This document shows positions 21,441 through 33,838 of a stretch of 64,000 bases of DNA, one piece after another (the stretch's first letter is position 1; every line of letters starts with the position of its first letter). The stretch spans positions 178,749-242,748 of the forward strand of contig CAVUBD010000037.1 in NCBI GenBank assembly GCA_963739615.1, in the 5' to 3' direction. The DNA is from Palsa-504 sp963739615 (lineage in GTDB: Bacteria; Actinomycetota; Actinomycetes; Streptosporangiales; Streptosporangiaceae). A program made the translations under genes and the position numbers. Under the pieces are notes generated by a model. That model was given only the letters and a program-made list of their open reading frames with translations. It made no database searches and was not told where the DNA came from.

Positions 21441-22873
21441 TGACACCCCCGGCCTGGCTGCTGGTGGCAGCGGCCGTGCTCGCCCTCGCGGCAGGCTGGT
21501 GCGCGCGCGGCGAGGCCGCGCTGACGCTGATGTCCGCCACCGGCGCCGCGGAGCGCCCTGATCCTAGACGCCCAGATCTCAGACGCCCAGATCTCAGACG
21601 CCCAGATCTCAGACGTACAGATCTCAGACGTACAGATCTCAGACGTACAGATCCGGCACACACGGACGAGCCCGGCGCGGCAGGCCGCCGACGGCCGGGC
21701 GACCGGAACCCGCTGCGCATCGTGGCCGCCGACCCGCCCCGCTACCTGAGCGTGCTGCTGCTGATCCGCGCCGTCTGCGAGGTTTTCGCCGCGGTGCTCG
21801 TCACGGCCGCCTTCGTCAGCTGGTTCGGCGATAACTGGCGTGCCGTCTTTTCCGCGCTGGCGGTGGTGCTCGCGCTGCGGTACGCGCTGACCGGTGTCCG
21901 CTCGCAGGCTAGCGCGGCCGGGCCGCGAGCCGAGCGGACGGCCGGACGCGCGGCCGCTTTCCTGGTCCCGGTGACCAGGGCGCTCGGCCCGCTGCCCCGG
22001 CTGCTCGTGGCGGTGGGCCAGGTCATGCCGCCGGGGCGGCGTAAGGCGCCGTCGGATCCGGACGACCCGGAAGCCCGGTCCGAGCTGCGCGGGCTCGTCG
22101 ACTACCTGGAGCGCACGACCGGCATCGAGCCGGGCGAACGCGAGATGGTCCGCTCGGTCTTCGAGCTGGGCGACACCATCGTCAGGGAAGTCATGGTGCC
22201 CCGCACCGACATGGTGTTCATCGAGAGCGACCGGACCGTAGAGCAGGCCCTTTCGCTGGCCTTGCGCAGTGGTTTCTCGCGGATACCCGTGGTCGGCGAG
22301 AACGCGGACGACGTCGTCGGCATCGCCTACCTGAAGGACATCGTGGCGTGGAGTCATGAGCATCCCGGCGCCGACGCCACCGAGAAGGTGGCGACGGTGA
22401 TGCGCTCGGCCCTCTACGTGCCCGACAGCAAGCCCGTCAACGAACTGCTGCGCCAGATGCAGGCCCAGCGCACCCACGTGGCCATCGTGATCGACGAGTA
22501 CGGCGGGACCGCCGGGCTCGTCACCATCGAGGACATCCTCGAGGAGATCGTCGGCGAGATCACCGATGAGTACGACAACGAGCGGCCGCCGGTGGAGTGG
22601 CTCTCCGACGGCTCGGCCCGGGTCACCGCCCGGCTTTCCGTGACCGAGCTCGAGGAACTGTTCGGGGTCAGCGTCGACGACGAGGACGTGGAGACGGTCG
22701 CCGGGCTGCTGGCCCACCAGCTCGGCCGGGTGCCGATCGCGGGCTCGACCGTGACCGTCCGCGGCCTGCGGCTCACCGCGGAGAACCTGGCCGGCCGCCG
22801 CAACAAGATCGTCTCGGTGCTGGTGGAACGCGAACCGGAGGACGACACGGGTCGTGACCGTGCCGCCCCTTAG
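21440..22873 (+). CDS. CorC/HlyC-type CBS-domain membrane transporter
   Basis: 477 residues. A first membrane helix (LLVAAAVLALAAGW) is followed by a repeat-rich insert, two more helices (YLSVLLLIRAVCEVFAAVLV and VFSALAVVLALRYAL), paired CBS domains (about 220-345; VREVMVPRTDMVFIE, GFSRIPVVGENADDVVGIAY, VIDEYGGTAGLVTIEDILEE) and the CorC-HlyC C-terminal domain. Such proteins export or exchange divalent cations, chiefly magnesium. Part of the phoH-ybeY-corC-era operon. The DUF21 membrane part is interrupted by the repeat at 21569-21653. Confidence 0.88.
   Translation: MTPPAWLLVAAAVLALAAGWCARGEAALTLMSATGAAERPDPRRPDLRRPDLRRPDLRRTDLRRTDLRRTDPAHTDEPGAAGRRRPGDRNPLRIVAADPPRYLSVLLLIRAVCEVFAAVLVTAAFVSWFGDNWRAVFSALAVVLALRYALTGVRSQASAAGPRAERTAGRAAAFLVPVTRALGPLPRLLVAVGQVMPPGRRKAPSDPDDPEARSELRGLVDYLERTTGIEPGEREMVRSVFELGDTIVREVMVPRTDMVFIESDRTVEQALSLALRSGFSRIPVVGENADDVVGIAYLKDIVAWSHEHPGADATEKVATVMRSALYVPDSKPVNELLRQMQAQRTHVAIVIDEYGGTAGLVTIEDILEEIVGEITDEYDNERPPVEWLSDGSARVTARLSVTELEELFGVSVDDEDVETVAGLLAHQLGRVPIAGSTVTVRGLRLTAENLAGRRNKIVSVLVEREPEDDTGRDRAAP
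21569..21653 (+). repeat. 15-bp in-frame tandem repeat inside the CorC-like gene
   Basis: Units CGCCCAGATCTCAGA (three copies) and CGTACAGATCTCAGA (two copies) plus a partial sixth encode a run of DLRRP/DLRRT. Each unit holds a BglII site. The run falls in the loop after the first membrane helix and adds about 28 strongly charged residues. Confidence 0.9.
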
Positions 22874-22908
22874 GCGCCCAGGCCCGGCCGCCCCTTAGAC
22901 TCGGTCGG

Positions 22909-23250
22909 GTGAACGATGTGACTCCTGACGCGGAGGATCTCAAGATCATCACCCTGGCCCGTTCCACCCGGGCGCGGGTGGCGGCGTCCGAGGGCGCGGC
23001 CGTCCGCGACGAGACCGGCCGGACCTACACCGCCGCCGCGGTGGCCCTGCCGTCACTGCGGCTGTCCGCGCTGCGCCTGGCGGTGGCGATGGCCTCCTCC
23101 AGTGGCGCACAGAAACTGGAGGCGGCCGCCCTGGTCAGCGACGGCGAGCTGGACCCAGGCGACCTTGCCGTGGTCCGCGACCTCGGCCCGGACGCGACCG
23201 TATTCCACGCCGCCCCCGACGGTATCCTGCGCGCCACGCTGACCCCGTAA
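22909..23250 (+). CDS. Cytidine-deaminase-like protein without zinc ligands
   Basis: 113 residues. It occupies the position between the CorC-like gene and era where mycobacteria and Streptomyces carry a conserved protein of the same size with a cytidine-deaminase-like fold. GAAVRDETGRTYTAAAVALP and LSALRLAVAMASSSGAQ resemble the substrate-side strands of CDA, but the Cys/His and CxxC zinc ligands are absent, so catalysis is unlikely. GTG start. Confidence 0.72.
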   Translation: MNDVTPDAEDLKIITLARSTRARVAASEGAAVRDETGRTYTAAAVALPSLRLSALRLAVAMASSSGAQKLEAAALVSDGELDPGDLAVVRDLGPDATVFHAAPDGILRATLTP

Positions 23251-23342
23251 ACCCCGGCCTGCCCCGCACCGCCCCTGCCCGTATCTTTCTGGCCGAACGG
23301 GCACTGGCGCTTCTCCCCCGGAACATGCGCGAGTATTAAGGG

Positions 23343-24254
23343 GTGAACCAGCTACCGGCAGCCTTCCGCTCGGGCTTCGCCTCTCTCGTGGGCCGCCCGA
23401 ACGTCGGGAAGTCGACTCTGACCAACGCCCTGGTCGGCGCCAAGGTCGCGATCACCAGCGACCGGCCGCAGACCACCAGGCGGGTAATCCGCGGCATCGT
23501 GCACCGCCCGGACGCGCAGCTGATCGTGGTCGACACGCCCGGCCTGCACAAGCCGCGGACGCTCCTCGGCGAGCACCTGGACAGCCTGGTCCGCTCGACG
23601 CTGGCCGAGGTCGACGTGATCGGGTTCTGCGTCCCGGCCGGCGACCCGGTCGGACCGGGTGACCGGTTCCTGGCCCGGGAGCTGGAGAACGTCAAGAAGA
23701 CGCCGGTCGTCGCGATCGTGACCAAGTGCGACGAGGTATCGCAGCAGCGGGTCGCGGAGCAGCTGGTTGCGCTGAACGACCTGGGCGACTGGGCGGACGT
23801 GGTGCCGGTCTCGGCCGTCACCGGCTTCCAGCTCGACGCGCTCGCCGACGTGCTCGTCTCCCATCTGCCCGAAGGCATGCCGCTCTACCCGGACGGCGAG
23901 CTGACCGACGAGCCCGAGCGGATCATGGTCGCGGAGCTGATCAGGGAGGCCGCCCTGGACGGGGTGCGGGACGAGCTGCCGCACTCGATCGCGGTCGTCG
24001 TCGAGGAGATGGGGCCGCGGCCCGGGCGCGAGGACCTCACCGACGTGCACGCCGAGCTCTACGTGGAGCGGCCGAGCCAGAAGGCCATCGTGATCGGCAC
24101 CAAGGGGGCCCGGCTGAAGGAGGTGGGCACCCGGGCTCGCCAGCAGATCGAGGCGCTGCTCGGCACCAGGGTCTACCTCGACCTGCACGTCAAGATCGCC
24201 AAAGACTGGCAGCGCAACCCCAAGCAGCTCCGCCGCCTAGGCTTCTACGACTGA
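23343..24254 (+). CDS. era: GTPase Era
   Basis: 303 residues: G1 GRPNVGKSTLTNALVG, DRPQTTRRVIRGI, G3 DTPGLHKPRT, G4 TKCD, then a KH domain (ELYVERPSQKAIVIGTKGAR, LKEVGTRARQQIEALLG). Era binds the 3' end of 16S rRNA and checks late 30S assembly, in keeping with ybeY and phoH upstream. GTG start at 23343. Confidence 0.96.
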   Translation: MNQLPAAFRSGFASLVGRPNVGKSTLTNALVGAKVAITSDRPQTTRRVIRGIVHRPDAQLIVVDTPGLHKPRTLLGEHLDSLVRSTLAEVDVIGFCVPAGDPVGPGDRFLARELENVKKTPVVAIVTKCDEVSQQRVAEQLVALNDLGDWADVVPVSAVTGFQLDALADVLVSHLPEGMPLYPDGELTDEPERIMVAELIREAALDGVRDELPHSIAVVVEEMGPRPGREDLTDVHAELYVERPSQKAIVIGTKGARLKEVGTRARQQIEALLGTRVYLDLHVKIAKDWQRNPKQLRRLGFYD

Positions 24255-24406
24255 GCCGTAAAAATGAGGTATCGGATTTGCATCGGCATGGCGTGCCGGG
24301 GGGCGCCGGGGACATGATGGGTTCACTTGTACCAAAAGGCCAGGGTGCACCGTCTGCGGTGGGACGCTTGCGGGGGCGTGTGCAGGCTGGCAGCAGAAGG
24401 GGATCT

Positions 24407-25027
24407 ATGTTGCTGATCATCTTTGGCTTGCGCGCGTTCTACCGGACGATCGCGCAGGGCACCTTCCATTGCCGCCGTTGCGGTGGGGACCGGCAGTACC
24501 GCCAGCGCTCGGGACGCCGGTGGTTCACGCTTTTCTTCCTCCCGGTCATCCCGCTGAACTCGGTCGGCGAGCACGTCCAGTGCACCACGTGCCGTGCCCG
24601 TTACGTGCCGGACGTCCTTAGCCAGCCGACCACAGCGCAGATGGAGGCCGCCCTGCCGGCGGGGATGCGGGCCGCCGTCTCGGCCATGCTGCGGTCGGGT
24701 GACCCGGCTAGCCCGGCATCGCGGCAGCGGGCGATCGAGGCGGTAATCGGAGCGGGGACGCCTGGCTACGACGAGGCTATGCTCGACGCCGATCTCGTCC
24801 AGCCGTTCGAGTCGATCCGCCCGGCCTTGAACCAGGTGGGAGCGCAGCTCACCATCCAGGCCAGGGAGTGGTACCTGGCCGAAGTGATACGTATCGCGAT
24901 GGTTGACGGCTCGCTCACGGAAAGCGAGCGGCACGCCGCGATGGCCATCGGGGTCGACCTCGGCATGACCCAGGCACAGGTCATCGGCGTCGTCGCGATG
25001 ACCGAGCAGTCCGCCGGGCACGACTAA
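24407..25027 (+). CDS. Zinc-ribbon protein with TerB-like C-terminal domain
   Basis: 206 residues. The start LLIIFGLRAFYRTIAQGTFH leads into a zinc ribbon (CRRCGG and CTTCRARY) containing the hydrophobic RWFTLFFLPVIPL. The C-terminal half (EVIRIAMVDGSLTESERHAA to VDLGMTQAQVIGVV) resembles a TerB-type four-helix domain. Streptomyces has close look-alikes of unknown role. The ATG at 24407 follows AGAAGGGGA; the longer upstream frame runs into era and is not used. Confidence 0.78.
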   Translation: MLLIIFGLRAFYRTIAQGTFHCRRCGGDRQYRQRSGRRWFTLFFLPVIPLNSVGEHVQCTTCRARYVPDVLSQPTTAQMEAALPAGMRAAVSAMLRSGDPASPASRQRAIEAVIGAGTPGYDEAMLDADLVQPFESIRPALNQVGAQLTIQAREWYLAEVIRIAMVDGSLTESERHAAMAIGVDLGMTQAQVIGVVAMTEQSAGHD

Positions 25028-25161
25028 CCACCGCGGCTAGCAGAGCCGGCCAAGCAGAGCCGTCGCATCAGCCCGGTACCAGGTGCTCGGCGGCCCAACC
25101 CCGGCCGTGCCGCCGACGCCACTCATTATCCGTGGCGCCTCGTCTGGTAAGGTAACTGACA

Positions 25162-25209
25162 ATGTTGCGCGAGCTGCTCCTCCTTAGCGGCCGCGGCGGG
25201 GGCCGATAG
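25162..25209 (+). CDS. Leucine-rich leader peptide of the leuA attenuator
   Basis: A 15-codon reading frame, MLRELLLLSGRGGGR, with five leucine codons (four in a row), preceded by AAGG. It lies 160 bases before leuA and immediately before a strong hairpin. When charged leucine tRNA is scarce the ribosome would stall on the Leu run and change the folding downstream. Too short for most ORF callers. Confidence 0.8.
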   Translation: MLRELLLLSGRGGGR

Positions 25210-25228
25210 GCCGGCTCCCTCGTCGCGG
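25191..25228 (+). promoter_or_regulatory. leuA attenuator hairpin
   Basis: CCGCGGCGGGGGCCG (25191-25205) can pair with CCGGCTCCCTCGTCGCGG (25211-25228): fifteen pairs including G-U, a two-base bulge and a six-base loop. It overlaps the end of the leader peptide, so ribosome position would decide whether it forms. No clear T-run follows. An alternative partner was not worked out. A perfect palindrome GGTCAGCGCTGACC lies further down at 25259-25272, followed by a second near copy. Confidence 0.65.
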
Positions 25229-25325
25229 GGTGTTGGCATGTCCGCTGGCCATTGACCTGGTCAGCGCTGACCTGGCCAGCGCTGACCTGGCGAACCGCCT
25301 ACCAGTTACGAGGAAGTAGCCGAAA

Positions 25326-27065
25326 ATGCAGCAGGATCGCGCGTTCAATCGCGTCTCACCAGCACAACAGCAGCCAAGCGGCATGCCATGCCATCGCTAT
25401 ACCCCGTTCAAGGCGATCGAGCTGCCGGACCGCGCCTGGCCCGCCAAGACCATCACCGCGGCCCCGCGCTGGCTGTCGACCGATCTCCGGGACGGTAACC
25501 AGGCGCTGATCGACCCGATGAGCCCGGCTCGCAAGCACAAGATGTTCGATCTGCTGGTGCGGATGGGCTACAAGGAGATCGAGGTCGGGTTCCCGTCCGC
25601 GAGCCAGACCGACTTCGATTTCGTACGCGAGCTGATCGAGGGCGGGCATGTCCCCGGTGACGTCAGGATCTCGGTCCTCACCCAGGCCCGCGAGGACCTG
25701 ATCGAGCGCTCGGTCGCCTCGCTCGTCGGTGCGCGCATGGCCACCGTGCACATGTACAACGCGACCGCCCCGATCTTCCGCAAGGTGGTGTTCCGGATCG
25801 ACCGCGAGGAATGCAAGGCGCTCGCCGTCGAGGGCACCCGCCACGTGATGAAGTACGCTGAGGAACTCCTGGACGGCACCGACTTCGGCTATGAGTACTC
25901 GCCGGAGATCTTCATGGACACCGAGCTCGACTACGCCGCCGAGGTCTGCGCGGGGGTCATGGAGGTCTGGCAGCCCGGTCCGGACCGGGAGATCATCCTC
26001 AACCTGCCGTGCACGGTCGAGCGGTCCACGCCGAACGTCTACGCCGACCAGATCGAGTGGATGAGCCGGAACCTGCCGGACCGGGACTACGTTTGCCTGT
26101 CCGTGCACACCCACAACGACCGGGGCACCGCGGTCGCCGACGCCGAACTGGCCGTGCTGGCCGGCGCCGACCGGATCGAGGGATGCCTGTTCGGCAACGG
26201 CGAGCGGACCGGCAACGTCTGCCTGGTCACGCTGGGGCTGAACCTGTTCACTCAGGGCATCGACCCGATGATCAACTTCACCGACATCGACGAGATCCGT
26301 CGCACCGTCGAGTACTGCAACCAGATCCCGGTTCACCCGCGCCACCCCTACGCGGGGGACCTGGTCTATACCGCCTTCTCCGGCTCCCACCAGGACGCCA
26401 TCAAGAAGGGCTTCGAGGCGCTTGAGGCCGAGGCGGCCAGCGCGAGCATCCCGTTCGCCGACTACCCCTGGGCCGTGCCTTACCTGGCGATCGACCCGCA
26501 TGACGTGGGCCGCACCTACGAGGCGGTCATCCGGGTCAACTCGCAGTCCGGCAAGGGCGGCGTGGCGTACGTGATGAAGGCCGAGCATCAGCTGGACCTG
26601 CCCCGCCGCCTGCAGATCGAGTTCTCCAGGGTCATCCAGGCGCACACCGACACCGAGGGCGGCGAGATCTCGCCCGCCCGGATGTGGGAGATTTTCTCCG
26701 CCGAGTACCTCAGCGAAGGGCCGGTGGCCCTGCTCGGCCACCAGACGTCGTCCGTCGTCGACGCCAAGCACGCGCTCACCGCGGAGGTGGTCGCCGACGG
26801 GCGCGCACAGCAGGTCGAGGGCGTCGGCAACGGCCCCATCTCCGCGTTCTGCGACGCGCTCGCCACCATCGGGATCAGCGCGCGGGTGCTCGACTACAAC
26901 GAGCATGCCCTGACCGAAGGCACCGACGCCCAGGCGGCGGCCTACCTGGAATGCGAGATCGGCGGCCAGGTCTTCTGGGGCGTCGGCGTTGACACGAACA
27001 CGGTCACGGCCTCGATGCGCGCGGTCCTCTCCGCGGTCAACCGCGCCCGGCGTGCGCGAGAATAG
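25326..27065 (+). CDS. leuA: 2-isopropylmalate synthase
   Basis: 579 residues. Catalytic domain with STDLRDGNQALIDPMSPARK, GYKEIEVGFPSASQTDFDF, HTHNDRGTAVADAEL and GNGERTGNVCLVTL, then the linker with SGKGGVAYVMK and a regulatory domain that binds leucine. It condenses acetyl-CoA with 2-oxoisovalerate, the first committed step of leucine synthesis. The start ATG 25326 has a distant GAGGAAG. Control is likely both by leucine feedback and by the leader peptide upstream. Confidence 0.96.
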   Translation: MQQDRAFNRVSPAQQQPSGMPCHRYTPFKAIELPDRAWPAKTITAAPRWLSTDLRDGNQALIDPMSPARKHKMFDLLVRMGYKEIEVGFPSASQTDFDFVRELIEGGHVPGDVRISVLTQAREDLIERSVASLVGARMATVHMYNATAPIFRKVVFRIDREECKALAVEGTRHVMKYAEELLDGTDFGYEYSPEIFMDTELDYAAEVCAGVMEVWQPGPDREIILNLPCTVERSTPNVYADQIEWMSRNLPDRDYVCLSVHTHNDRGTAVADAELAVLAGADRIEGCLFGNGERTGNVCLVTLGLNLFTQGIDPMINFTDIDEIRRTVEYCNQIPVHPRHPYAGDLVYTAFSGSHQDAIKKGFEALEAEAASASIPFADYPWAVPYLAIDPHDVGRTYEAVIRVNSQSGKGGVAYVMKAEHQLDLPRRLQIEFSRVIQAHTDTEGGEISPARMWEIFSAEYLSEGPVALLGHQTSSVVDAKHALTAEVVADGRAQQVEGVGNGPISAFCDALATIGISARVLDYNEHALTEGTDAQAAAYLECEIGGQVFWGVGVDTNTVTASMRAVLSAVNRARRARE

Positions 27066-27069
27066 GTAC

Positions 27070-27834
27070 GTGCAGCTTTACCGGGATGACGGGATTGTGC
27101 TGCGGACCCAGAAGCTGGGCGAGGCGGACCGGATCATTACCGTTCTCGGCCGGAGCAGCGGGCGGGTCCGGGCCGTGGCCAAGGGCGTCCGCCGGACCAA
27201 GTCAAGGTTCGGCGGACGCCTCGAGCCTTTCACGCATGTTGACTTGATGCTGCACGTGGGCCGTTCGCTGGACGTGATCACGCAGGCGGAGATGATCCGG
27301 CCCTACGGCGAGCCGCTGGCCGGGGACTACCCTCGTTACACGGCCGGCGTGGCGATGCTGGAGACGGCCGAGCGGTTCACGCCGATGGAGAAGGAACCCT
27401 CGCTGCGCCAGTTGCTGCTCCTGATCGGCGGGCTGCGCGCGCTCGGAGACGGCGGGCACGACCCGCGCCTGGTGCTTGACGCCTTCCTGCTGCGCTCGCT
27501 CGCGGTGGCCGGATATGCGCCCGCCCTGGAGGAGTGCGCCCGCTGCGGCGCGCCCGGCCCCCGCCGCGATAACGCCGTCGCGGGCGGGCGCCGGCTGCCG
27601 GCCTTCGCCATCCCGGCCGGAGGCATGGTGTGCGCTTCCTGCCGTCCGCCCGGTGCCGCCTCGCCCGCCGCGCCCACGGTCGAGCTGATGCTCGCGTTGC
27701 TGCACGGGGACTGGGAAAGCGCGGATCACAGTGAAAGAAGGAACCAGGTAGAGTGCAGCGGGCTGGTCGCTGCGTACCTTCAGTGGCACCTGGAGCATTC
27801 GATCCGTTCACTGCGTCACGTGGAGCGAGTCTGA
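27070..27834 (+). CDS. recO: DNA repair protein RecO
   Basis: 254 residues. OB-fold start VQLYRDDGIVLRTQKLGEAD, GVRRTKSRFGGRLEPFTHV, then the helical part and a zinc site (CARCGAP and CASCRPPG, about 156-198). RecO loads RecA on SSB-coated gaps with RecR. GTG start at 27070, four bases after leuA. The stop overlaps the uppS ATG (TGATG). Confidence 0.94.
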   Translation: MQLYRDDGIVLRTQKLGEADRIITVLGRSSGRVRAVAKGVRRTKSRFGGRLEPFTHVDLMLHVGRSLDVITQAEMIRPYGEPLAGDYPRYTAGVAMLETAERFTPMEKEPSLRQLLLLIGGLRALGDGGHDPRLVLDAFLLRSLAVAGYAPALEECARCGAPGPRRDNAVAGGRRLPAFAIPAGGMVCASCRPPGAASPAAPTVELMLALLHGDWESADHSERRNQVECSGLVAAYLQWHLEHSIRSLRHVERV

Positions 27835-28625
27835 TGGGACAACGGGTCCGCCCGCCCGATCCGCACCCGAGCGGGGTCAAGCCTCCCGCCCTACCGCGCG
27901 AGCTTGTGCCCAGGCACGTGGCCCTGGTGATGGATGGCGACGGACGCTGGGCCAAGAACCGCGGGCTGCCCCGCACAGAAGGTCATAAAGAAGGCGAGTC
28001 CTCGCTCCTCGACGTGATCATGGGGGCGATCGAGCTCGGCATTCCGTACCTATCCGCCTATGCCTTCTCGACCGAGAACTGGCGGCGCTCGCCGGATGAA
28101 GTGCGTTTCCTTATGGGCTTCAACCGCGATGTCATCCACCGGCGCCGCGACCTGCTGAACGAGATGGGTGTCTGCATTCGGTGGGCTGGCCGCAGGCCGC
28201 GGCTATGGCGCAGTGTAATCAGCGAACTTGAGGACGCCGAGCAGCTCTCGGCCGGGAATTCCGTGCTGACCCTGCAATTCTGCGTCAACTATGGCGGCCG
28301 CGCCGAGATCGCCGACGCGGCCGCGGCCATTGCCGCCGATGTGGCCGCGGGGAAGCTCCGGCCGGAGAAGGTCAACGAGAAAACGTTCGCCCGTTATCTG
28401 GACGAACCGGAGATTCCTGAAGTCGACCTTTTCGTCAGGTCATCCGGCGAGCAGCGCCTTTCCAACTTCCTGCTCTGGCAGTCCGCTTATGCCGAATTGG
28501 TGTTTCTCGATACGCTCTGGCCGGATTTCGATCGCCGGCATCTGTGGCACGCCTGCGAGGTCTACGCCAGCCGCGACCGCAGGTACGGCGGCGCGAGGCC
28601 GAATCCCGTTCCACCTGCGCAGTAA
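27834..28625 (+). CDS. uppS: Isoprenyl (decaprenyl-type) diphosphate synthase, cis type
   Basis: 263 residues with the UPP synthase blocks VALVMDGDGRWAKNRGLPRT, YLSAYAFSTENWRRSPDEV, LQFCVNYGGRAEI and EVDLFVRSSGEQRLSNFLLW, and a C-terminal FLDTLWPDFDRRHLW. It makes the polyprenyl diphosphate carrier for peptidoglycan and arabinogalactan. The first block reads MDGDGRWA where most members have MDGNGRWA. Coupled to recO by a one-base overlap. Confidence 0.93.
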   Translation: MGQRVRPPDPHPSGVKPPALPRELVPRHVALVMDGDGRWAKNRGLPRTEGHKEGESSLLDVIMGAIELGIPYLSAYAFSTENWRRSPDEVRFLMGFNRDVIHRRRDLLNEMGVCIRWAGRRPRLWRSVISELEDAEQLSAGNSVLTLQFCVNYGGRAEIADAAAAIAADVAAGKLRPEKVNEKTFARYLDEPEIPEVDLFVRSSGEQRLSNFLLWQSAYAELVFLDTLWPDFDRRHLWHACEVYASRDRRYGGARPNPVPPAQ

Positions 28626-28752
28626 CCCCGAGACTCCGCTCCGTAGCGAGCATTAATGCCCATTTGGGCCGGGCTTAACCGTCAAGTCCGCGGCGTGAAT
28701 CCCTCGTGACTTCAAACACTACGCCGTCTTCGGCGCAAGCCCTACCCCGGAT

Positions 28753-29351
28753 GTGAGGCCAGCCATTAAGAGCGCGAGCCTTACCGCGGTTATCGGGCCT
28801 GCCAGGAAGACGATGGAAAAGACCATCAGGAAGGCCGCAGAGAAGACCATCAGCTATCAGGGCGTCGCGTTCAACGTGCCCGCGGGCTGGCCGGTTTACT
28901 GGCTGAACCAGGACCCGGATCAGTGCGTTCGGTACGACAGGAACGCCGTTTACGTCGGCACTCCAGGTCCTGACCAGAACTGCCCGGCCGGCCTGATCGG
29001 CCGGGTCGACACGATCAGCATCGGCGCCCCGGCCTCCCCGCTTGACCAGGCCGGGCTCCAGCGGGCCCCGCTCCAGCAGGCCCCGTTCCAGCAGGCCCTG
29101 CTCCAGCAGGCAGCGCTTCAGCAGGCAGCGCTTCACCGGCCGCCGGGACGCCAGCCACGCCAGCCGAGACCGAGCAGCGTGCCGTGGTCGGGGGCCACCA
29201 GGGCGCCATGGCGGCCGTCGCGACCGGGACGATCTTCCAGGACCCGGACCTGCGCGAGTTCGCGGTCGCCCTGCCGGCGTCCGCGCCGCGGATCCAGGCC
29301 ACGGCCCGGTGGCCCGAGGGTGACGGGAAGTCACCCATCCGCACCAGGTGA
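28753..29351 (+). pseudogene. Remnant resembling the N-terminal region of secreted DUF1906-type proteins
   Basis: ISYQGVAFNVPAGWPVYWLN, CVRYDRNAVYVGTPGPDQNC and PAGLIGRVDTISIG resemble the region that precedes the DUF1906 glycoside-hydrolase-like domain in actinobacterial secreted proteins. A run of 15-bp repeats follows (about 29040-29135, LQQA-type units), and in or just after it the frame shifts. A protein-like stretch in another frame (TEQRAVVGGHQGAMAAVATG to PEGDGKSPIRTR) ends at TGA 29349-29351. No signal peptide and no DUF1906 domain are present. Likely a decayed or truncated gene. Confidence 0.45.
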
Positions 29352-29498
29352 ATTCAATTCGCGATCGCTCGCCGGTACTCCTAAGCTAAGGGTTTCCGGT
29401 TGCCGGAGCCCGCCAGAAAAGGCCCGCCCTCGCATCGGAATCACCATGGGGATCGCGCCTGTCGCGTCCGCCGACCGCCAGCCGGATGGAGACTTTTG

Positions 29499-30890
<1,392 letters not shown>

Positions 30891-31142
30891 CCAGTCTTTC
30901 TTCCGAACGGTCCCAGGTAACAGCCCCCGCCGCGCCCTTCCCGGCCGGCGGTTACCGCCGCCCCGCCCGGCGGTACATCTCGGCGCCGGCGACCGTGCGC
31001 TTGATACAGCCGCATATCCCAGCCGCAAGGCACGTTGCCGCGGTTGCGTGCCCTGGCCGTAAACGATTGGCTAGCGGTAGAGTCCCGAGTGACTGGCCAG
31101 ACCGGACGACTACAAGAAGATGTGCGCTGCGAGGAGCAGGAA

Positions 31143-33833
<2,691 letters not shown>

Positions 33834-33838
33834 CCAGT

